Origin: an uncultured Prevotellaceae bacterium
GTDB lineage: Bacteria > Bacteroidota > Bacteroidia > Bacteroidales > Bacteroidaceae
DNA length: 57,148 nt
Assembly: GCA_946185285.1 (NCBI GenBank)
Contig: CAMHIS010000006.1
Location: 1-57,148 of the forward strand
Direction of reading: 5' to 3'
Part shown: positions 53,001-57,148 of the stretch, one piece after another
Layout: every line of letters begins with the position of its first letter
Numbering within the stretch: position 1 is the first letter of the stretch
Notes under the pieces: model-generated
Seen by the model: only the letters and a program-made list of their open reading frames with translations
Told to the model about the DNA's origin: nothing
The model's database searches: none
Position numbers and translations under genes: made by a program

Positions 53001-53230
53001 GAACTTGATGTCGACAGCAGGCTGTCGCCATCGTACCAACCTTTGAACACAAAGCCCTGATTACCGTATGTGCTCAGGTCAACACTGTGACCCTCCGCAC
53101 ACGTTTCCTCATCAGGATATACCGTCCCCGCCCCCTCGGGCGTCACCTTCGTCTGCAGACGATATGCTGAGGCTGTCGTCACCACTGCTTGCAACAGTGT
53201 GGCCAAGATGGCAATGATTATTCTGTTCAT
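47057..53230 (-). CDS. Giant secreted surface protein with InlB-like, BspA-LRR and carboxypeptidase-like domains
   Basis: The 2057-aa product has signal MNRIIIAILATLLQAVVTTA. Two divergent InlB B-repeat-like units follow (about 23-190: QGFVFKGWYDGDSLLSTSSS, EGFVFRHWENEKGRILSTDQ), then a BspA-type LRR_5 segment (about 250-350: EIPSWAFDNTALEKVLLPDG, QIGNQAFSGCQRLSSLTL) and several carboxypeptidase-regulatory-like or Ig-like repeats (VTVTGCVKSEYGIVSGAEVS). Residues about 1139-1544 come from an AT-rich stretch and include a glycine-rich hydrophobic hairpin. Then an acidic linker (QCDDDDDDEPDPDEEPP), more beta domains, a chitobiase-C-like unit (ATIYYTLDGSCPCNDTPS) and a T9SS type A-like end (IPAGAYIVTVSTGQGVFSRK). 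It starts 13 nt after the next gene upstream, so it is the second gene of a two-gene operon. Adhesion role is inferred. Confidence 0.85.
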   Translation of the reverse strand: MNRIIIAILATLLQAVVTTASAYRLQTKVTPEGAGTVYPDEETCAEGHSVDLSTYGNQGFVFKGWYDGDSLLSTSSSYSYTMLARDVVLTARYEFDPEAPADPDPTTTEYFFKVLARPVEAGSFNVDNSRQTGGSSIHLYAYTKEGFVFRHWENEKGRILSTDQDFNYVMSNSNTTIYGVFDYDPLPPGNPGKNAWNSTTGEVIVDDFTPGRLGNAIYDAVDGSNRGDVTSITVSGEMSDYDFGFTNDYDNCTLLDLSRVTGITEIPSWAFDNTALEKVLLPDGIEQIGNQAFSGCQRLSSLTLCSMNPPALGKDVFRDVPEGLLVYVPTAAMDRYTSDEVWQNFTILPLEGNVRSLTVTLPETANLADYAKMTLKLTNVDNGQTSSYTTTGKRSYTFSGIPVQTRWTVTMSNQRGDEFGRIENVIVGDEDATVTFPSLKKAGNVLLTVLTPDGEDVTERATVSWYSLEGTFLAEGPRLSSVPSGEELLYSLRLTGDLRYRYQEQQRIKVVADVQLSTTLQPIPTVTVTGCVKSEYGIVSGAEVSLTQWANGQYSRTATTKTAQDGTFTFTAIDDSSRLVVSSPRFRDVVIQRARFGADTDLGTLTMDRVTGIVVVADTRTQAIGSETTFPTVTGSIGYSLYNKSLDRQVEDMVVQGRNIIIPSEAKAGDRLTLTVTELSGNYLPASADFTIADNDTARVRLIMQELGGIESSFEQSANTENEVLLYDSDGNLHGHADYSAKKATFAHLSAGTYTLVAIGKNQQRGYQLRLGDLAKTGMKEGADYVQAQVAVADGETLAQTFATIPLFDETLFNYTSSDSYVQVNKLSVATGQYVTLSCRAYFKEQYDSAIDNINIIVDLPENCQLIDNSLIVGNAASPYTVEEGRVIVPLTREQRSERIRLCVVPTAGGTYRLSTSVLFDYEGERTQPLGSVYFQTSSMTISVPSSTCQKSVLVSGKAPRQASVEVFDNGKLMAQTEALKNGQWKVNCPLTDVYNLSEHRISAKIHEANGLVLQTESKTVTYDREAVEPLDVTMTFYNAWMKKNISVFYNLKAGVASPSSYSFYHATPITFVANLSNNDPSAVNSVYIHVYTSDEGVTTLKASYDTNLNRWVAVQEFAPGYLPVSVSVSVDYNSSLAFDDFYERQLIGQTEEELSLNQEIYKELELLYEKLDEEIRDNHFDPQIVNAIIEKIIQLENSIYGFDKGTPDSSIVNKVNKAQSIDEIIAIIETIDSRFNSLSVNYSNSEISIPSFNFGNGLLSPNVKFVGCGSIPVSETPELYLRDYMNCFFSGEWNDVDFSNVSNGIVTISNQNGGKVLLDFRDIFNNPADGYGNLDTESIFMERITAYMEEFTNKGIDIEALFMQSIISFRQNVNNYHYALSAIPYVESQEGRSVSNNARHAGFVDGIKAAWNSKWGVGLRGTFKWGGIGLTVVDNGLAINNAVNNDKEWDNTIRKIESVCGGVGDKLKQMAENQQKKDASDAKVLLTTKAIISGLAIGTAFCGPGFIVVGVGLKICSWALGDANKRKVEKSRQLRQQLIERMKEECCPNGQCDDDDDDEPDPDEEPPVQPVQPILDPSGFVYEGVLSNRLEGVTATVFYKAQTEDMYGDIQETVEKWNAEDYGQVNPQITDQEGKYAWDVPQGQWQVKFEKEGYETAYSEWLPVPPPQLDINIAMKQNVQPTVKTARAYEEAVEIEFDKYMMPRHLTADNITVMQNGAAVAGTVELLNEEIANEGGNESFASKVRFNAAKPFTGQEVTLTVSNRVRSYADISMQDDFTQTLTVEREVRQILADSLMAVPYGKSTKLEVRVMPASASRGKMLAVNNTSTMILGVESTQVVIGDDGKAVITVSGQLPGTAALNFSVEGSDKTASTIASVEQTDYPLVASPTANIASGTVVEKGTAILLSCQSEGATIYYTLDGSCPCNDTPSRKKYDGNPIVINENMTIKAIAVAADMTESDIAEFTYLVEGTGIDDVANSTSVEITPIPVRERLNVTAGGKIIRSVTVTSTNGVLVRSSYKTATKVTLDVRNIPAGAYIVTVSTGQGVFSRKILKVE
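48601..49815. other. AT-rich island inside the giant surface-protein gene
   Basis: By eye the DNA changes sharply from GC-rich to AT-rich at about 49815 and back at about 48601 (read on the minus strand). The frame stays open. The encoded segment uses many Ile, Asn, Lys and AT-ending codons unlike the flanks. Confidence 0.65.
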
Positions 53231-53243
53231 TCCTGTATCGGTA

Positions 53244-56200
53244 TTATTTGTTTATGATAACCTTCTTCCCTCCTTGAATATAGAGACCCTTGCGTGAGGG
53301 GAAAGCCACGCGAACGCCTGATGTGGTGTAAATGGGCTGCGAGTGGGGCGTGACTGCTGTGTGTCCTGCAATATGTACTGTCTCACTGGTGAAGTGAAGA
53401 ATAAAGCGCGAAGTGTCTGTTCCAGCCTTTGCGTCGAATGTATAGGGCGTACCTTCGGTAAGCAGAGAGGTCTGTCCTGTATAAGTGTCTTCAAGCATCA
53501 CCTGATACCCCTCTATGTCACTGGCAAGGACTATGGCGTAGCGGCCGTCGTTAGCAGTACGCACTGCCAGGCGGGCAATGCCATCAGCCACAGGCCGCTC
53601 GTTAATGGCGTAGTCCACACCATCAGAGATGGTGTAAATCTGCGGCACCGAGGTGTCGGCACTGATGAATTTTGAGGCATCCTTGTCCATCTCGTATTGT
53701 GTGGAGGCTGCATCGTTGAGTACTACGCGGGTACGGTCTGAAGCAGCACCGTCAGCGGTACCTATCAGCAGGTTGACGATGGTACGCTGGCTGCCGGCCA
53801 TCGTGGTGGCGCGCGACGCTTCGCGGTCACGTACCGTATTGTTGGCCTGGCGACCGCTCTTGTCAAAGACAATACCTTTCACCCCTTGGGGACACTGTAC
53901 AAAGAAGCTCTCGCCCGGGCAGAGGATATAGCTGTCGTCAAGAGGACTGTATGCGTTGTAAGTTTCACGGTCTATATTCCAAACCGTGATGGGGGAACTG
54001 TAACCCAGATACCGGGTGTCATAGTAGCAAGGATAGGGGTTGCCGACAAGGTTCCAGGAGCGGTTATGTGCAAATTCACCGTTATATTCTTTAAGAGGCA
54101 CATTGGCATCGGCTGCCAGGAAGATGTTATTCTTGTTGCCATTGTTCAAGGCCTTAAAGACCAGACCGCTGTAGTATTGGTAGTTCCCGTCGTAGCGGTT
54201 TGCCTGCAGGATGTATCCCTTTCCTGCCTCCATAACGTCATTGGCGACAAGCTTTACCCAGGTGGTTCCCGTCTCGCCGTTAGCCCGTTTTTGCCCGTCG
54301 TAGCGGCGTATCGTCCAGCTGGTGGTACCCGATTCCGTTGGCGTGATTTCAGCAACCTTGACATCAAACGGGAATGACACGAAGTTCCAGCGGTTGTTTC
54401 TTAAGAAGACGGTGACCGCTATACTGTCAGACCTGATCTGCGAATTGTTTATCAGCGTGGTATAGCTGTAGTTGTTGCCTGTTTCATACGCTATGTTGGG
54501 ATCCCATACCATCGAGAAGTGCGAAAGGGAAAGAAGGCTTTCACCTGTCACCGTGAGATGACCGTATTGATATTCATTATAGCTCCACATTCTGTCGTGG
54601 ATAATATCCATCGTCGGCTTATAGTCTGCGGGCAGATTGTCTGGAAGACTAAGGCGCACATCGCCAATGACGTTGATGTGCTGCGGCAGAATGTCATGTG
54701 GCTGTATGGTCTCGAACTTGTCCCATCCGATGGATTGCTTGTAAGCATTAACGGCGATGGCTGGCACATAAAGCTCACGGCCCTCCATCGACAAACCGTA
54801 GGGAATCTGGTCGGTCATGTATGGCGGCTCTATGGAAAGGCACGTCACCTTTTTGAGATTGTCGCAGTAGTCGAATGGCGACTCATTAGCCAGCACGAGC
54901 GAACTGGGCAGGGTGACCTCTGTAAGAGCATCGCAATTCTTGAATGCATTGTCGGCAATCTGGTACAGACCCTCGTTCAGGGATAAGTCAGACAGCCACC
55001 GGCATTCCATGAAAGCATCGCTGGCTATATAGCGCAGTGTGCTGGGGAAGTGAAGGCTTCTCAAGGCAGTACAACAATAGAAGGCACCGTAACTGATAAG
55101 GGACAATCCCTCGGCGAAATCAATCTGCTTGAGTCGGACATTGGCATAAAAGGCATTCTCGCTGACAGCCTTCAACGAGGATGGCAGCCGGACGTACTTG
55201 TTGTTGTCGCACGAATAGAAGGCGTATTCACCCAGCGTAGTAAGCCCTTCGGGCAAGAGGACCTGCCGCAGGTTGTCGCAGTCAGAGAAGGCGCGCTGGC
55301 CGATGGCAGTGAGACGTGTGGGGAACCTGACAATCTCAATTTTGCTACGCTGATAGAAGAGCCTTTCTGGCATGACAGTCATATTGAGGTCTGTGAGGTC
55401 TATTTCGCGCAGTTCGATGAGCCTCTTCTGCAAGTTGTTGATGTCGGCTTCGTTGAGGGTACCGGAAATCTTGATGCTCTGCACATCGGAGAAGTTTTCG
55501 ACATACTTGAGAACGCCATCACCCAGTGTGCCCGGCTCACTGACGACGACATCGACAAAGGTGTAGGAGAGCCGGCGGTTGAGTTCGTTCAGCAGGTCCA
55601 CCACATCCCTGACCTCGGAAGTAGGGATGGTGCCGCTCTGCAGTCGCGTTTTCGTCCCGGTAATCAAGTCTTTCGCCTCGGCAATGGTGGCGGGACACAT
55701 CATGGTGCCGGTGGCAAGGTGCTGCTGCAGTGTATCAATGGACTCGCTGACGAGGGCATATTGCCGGGCGGAAACGAGAGCTGCGACATAGTCATCGGAC
55801 ATGGCTGCCAGCAGCCGACCTTTAGCCTCGTAGCCGTTGGCAGCATTCAGCTCGGCACTGAGGTGAGCAAGGCGCGCTCTGCAGCCACTCTCCATAGGCT
55901 TCTGGGCTACGCTGGAAATACTGTTGACAAGTGTCGCCAATGTAACTTCACTAATATACTCTAGACGGAAGTTGTCGAATACGGTCCAGAAGCTGGCATT
56001 GGTGGTCTGTTCCTTGGCGATACCAACATCGAAGGATGTGGCGTCGATGTAGGCAAACATCTCATTCTCATAGAGTCCGGCTCGGTAGGCTAATGAAACT
56101 GAGTTCATAGCTGTGGGGATGAAATGCAAGTCGGGCGTCTCATAATAGCCAGATCCGACACTGGAGTAAATATTCTGACTTGTAGCTTCGTCATAGATAT

Positions 56201-57029
56201 TTTTCACAAGATGGCGGTTCCCTCCGACATAGATGTAAGAGAAGGTGGACTGGTCGGTGAGGTATTTGTTATAGAGGGCGTCAAGGTAGTCATCCTCTAC
56301 TCCCTCGAAAGCCTGTACGCGAAGCCTGTAGAGACCCTTTTTGCCAGTAACGGTCTGGTGAAAGTCGAAGGGGGCATTGCTGAGGCAGCGGGCTACACTA
56401 TTGTAATTCTGGCCTCCACGCTGGATGCCGCTCCCTGTCCTGGTCCACCCGTCCAGGTTATTGTCGAAATCCGGGTTGGCGAGTATCAACTCATTCGTGG
56501 CGGTGAGGCCCAGGTCGAGGAAAGCCTGTCCGCCGCGGGAGTCGCTGACCTTCATGGCCAACACGTTGTCACCACGTTTAATGAGCGAGCGCATGTCCTC
56601 GGTTAGAGAGACCGTCACCATAGTGTTAAAATACTTGTCACTGTTGTATATCTGGCTTCCATTAAGATAAATCTCACAGCCGTCATTATGGTAGATGTAG
56701 AGATAGACAAATGAATAGTTGTCAACACCCTCCCCGCTGAAGTGCCGTCGCACCCAGTAGGTACCGTTGGTTGATTCCCATGACGTAGCAAAAAAGGAAA
56801 GACCGTTTTTGGTACTGATAGGTCCCTCGATGGCAGCCCAACCGGAATCGTCAAAATCGGTGGCATACCAATTATCGACTGGTGCGTCGCCACCCTTCGG
56901 CGCATAGAAATGTGAAGCCACCCAAGGTTCCTGTGTAAACTGTCCGAAAGGCAAAAGCACTTTCTGGGAATAAGCCTTACCGACCAACATGAAAACGGTG
57001 ATAAGGATAGCAAAAATACTCTTATTCAT
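53244..57029 (-). CDS. BspA-like leucine-rich-repeat surface protein
   Basis: The 1261-aa product has signal MNKSIFAILITVFMLVGKAY. A GH2-N/galactose-binding-like domain follows (about 55-185: DDSGWAAIEGPISTKNGLSF, YLYIYHNDGCEIYLNGSQIY), then a helical part (about 380-500) and a BspA-type LRR_5 array (about 540-760: LTAIGQRAFSDCDNLRQVLL, TLGEYAFYSCDNNKYVRLPS, LISYGAFYCCTALRSLHFPS). A beta-rich region follows (NNRWNFVSFPFDVKVAEITP), and the C-terminus is IYTTSGVRVAFPSRKGLY then IQGGKKVIINK. BspA-type proteins of oral Bacteroidetes bind host matrix and other bacteria; that role is inferred here. First gene of the operon, 13 nt before the 2057-aa gene. Confidence 0.85.
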   Translation of the reverse strand: MNKSIFAILITVFMLVGKAYSQKVLLPFGQFTQEPWVASHFYAPKGGDAPVDNWYATDFDDSGWAAIEGPISTKNGLSFFATSWESTNGTYWVRRHFSGEGVDNYSFVYLYIYHNDGCEIYLNGSQIYNSDKYFNTMVTVSLTEDMRSLIKRGDNVLAMKVSDSRGGQAFLDLGLTATNELILANPDFDNNLDGWTRTGSGIQRGGQNYNSVARCLSNAPFDFHQTVTGKKGLYRLRVQAFEGVEDDYLDALYNKYLTDQSTFSYIYVGGNRHLVKNIYDEATSQNIYSSVGSGYYETPDLHFIPTAMNSVSLAYRAGLYENEMFAYIDATSFDVGIAKEQTTNASFWTVFDNFRLEYISEVTLATLVNSISSVAQKPMESGCRARLAHLSAELNAANGYEAKGRLLAAMSDDYVAALVSARQYALVSESIDTLQQHLATGTMMCPATIAEAKDLITGTKTRLQSGTIPTSEVRDVVDLLNELNRRLSYTFVDVVVSEPGTLGDGVLKYVENFSDVQSIKISGTLNEADINNLQKRLIELREIDLTDLNMTVMPERLFYQRSKIEIVRFPTRLTAIGQRAFSDCDNLRQVLLPEGLTTLGEYAFYSCDNNKYVRLPSSLKAVSENAFYANVRLKQIDFAEGLSLISYGAFYCCTALRSLHFPSTLRYIASDAFMECRWLSDLSLNEGLYQIADNAFKNCDALTEVTLPSSLVLANESPFDYCDNLKKVTCLSIEPPYMTDQIPYGLSMEGRELYVPAIAVNAYKQSIGWDKFETIQPHDILPQHINVIGDVRLSLPDNLPADYKPTMDIIHDRMWSYNEYQYGHLTVTGESLLSLSHFSMVWDPNIAYETGNNYSYTTLINNSQIRSDSIAVTVFLRNNRWNFVSFPFDVKVAEITPTESGTTSWTIRRYDGQKRANGETGTTWVKLVANDVMEAGKGYILQANRYDGNYQYYSGLVFKALNNGNKNNIFLAADANVPLKEYNGEFAHNRSWNLVGNPYPCYYDTRYLGYSSPITVWNIDRETYNAYSPLDDSYILCPGESFFVQCPQGVKGIVFDKSGRQANNTVRDREASRATTMAGSQRTIVNLLIGTADGAASDRTRVVLNDAASTQYEMDKDASKFISADTSVPQIYTISDGVDYAINERPVADGIARLAVRTANDGRYAIVLASDIEGYQVMLEDTYTGQTSLLTEGTPYTFDAKAGTDTSRFILHFTSETVHIAGHTAVTPHSQPIYTTSGVRVAFPSRKGLYIQGGKKVIINK

Positions 57030-57099
57030 ATTATATTAGTATTTAGTTATTGATACATAGAATTTAAAGCAATGTCCTCAACGCTTAGAAAAAACGGTG

Positions 57100-57130
57100 C
57101 AAATATACGCAAAAATCCCCGAACCGGCAA
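57100..57130 (-). promoter_or_regulatory. Promoter of the BspA-like operon
   Basis: Minus strand: -7 box TATATTTG at 57100-57107, TTG at 57128-57130 about 20 nt upstream. The -33 box lies within the terminator hairpin of the next gene. A leader of about 65 nt precedes the ATG at 57029. Confidence 0.6.
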
Positions 57131-57146
57131 GCGATTCAGGGATTTT
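57116..57146 (-). terminator. Terminator of a gene beyond the window edge
   Basis: 57116-57123 (TCCCCGAA) pairs with 57135-57142 with one mismatch. On the minus strand it ends in TTTTTG, so it probably terminates a minus-strand gene that lies past 57148. The sequence closely resembles the terminator at 30461-30493. Confidence 0.6.
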
Positions 57147-57148
57147 CT

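Overview
The window reads as chromosomal DNA of a Bacteroidales bacterium, most likely Prevotellaceae. Evidence: SusC/SusD pairs, type IX secretion genes (porP-gldKLMN), BspA-like leucine-rich surface proteins, a folP-cdaA pair, and Bacteroidetes-type promoters (TAnnTTTG, three with TTTG exactly 19 nt upstream). Base composition is rather GC-rich by eye, so long antisense open frames are common and were discarded. No tRNA, rRNA or CRISPR array was seen.

Layout. 1-377: edge-truncated transposase of a zinc-ribbon IS256-like family. 744-17960 (minus): one apparent seven-gene operon, four-domain FAS1 lipoprotein, SusC, SusD, FAS1 lipoprotein, FAS1 lipoprotein, SusC, SusD, with gaps of 12-43 nt, one good promoter at the head and a hairpin at the end. 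It has no glycoside hydrolase and no regulator, so it is not a classical polysaccharide utilisation locus. 18097-19682: a small accessory island with an inverted-repeat element, a MazF/PemK-type toxin-antitoxin pair, an orphan 3' end of a secreted-enzyme gene and an orphan HicB-like antitoxin. 19855-22425: LRR protein with EF-hand-like loops and a dockerin-like tail. 22596-32858: glycan-degrading cluster with GH2, a GH5-GH43 fusion and GH3. 32944-39123: porP-gldK-gldL-gldM-gldN, the core of the type IX secretion system, followed by a PorT-like barrel protein and priA. 42041-45218 (minus): folP-cdaA-GT87-gtrA; murF diverges from folP. 46749-47046: a second inverted-repeat element. 47057-57029 (minus): two giant BspA-like surface proteins in one operon, the downstream one carrying an AT-rich foreign-looking insert.

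The pieces fit together: T9SS genes share the window with several proteins that end in a GxY(I/V)xxGKK-like C-terminus and are plausible T9SS clients, alongside SusCD/FAS1 surface complexes and secreted glycosidases. A recurring theme is short repeated DNA used as part of genes: AATTATCAATTCTC-type repeats lie between the operon genes and also encode a signal peptide and a C-terminus, several lipoproteins share one signal-peptide cassette, and tandem repeats encode the GldK signal peptide and the GldL linker.
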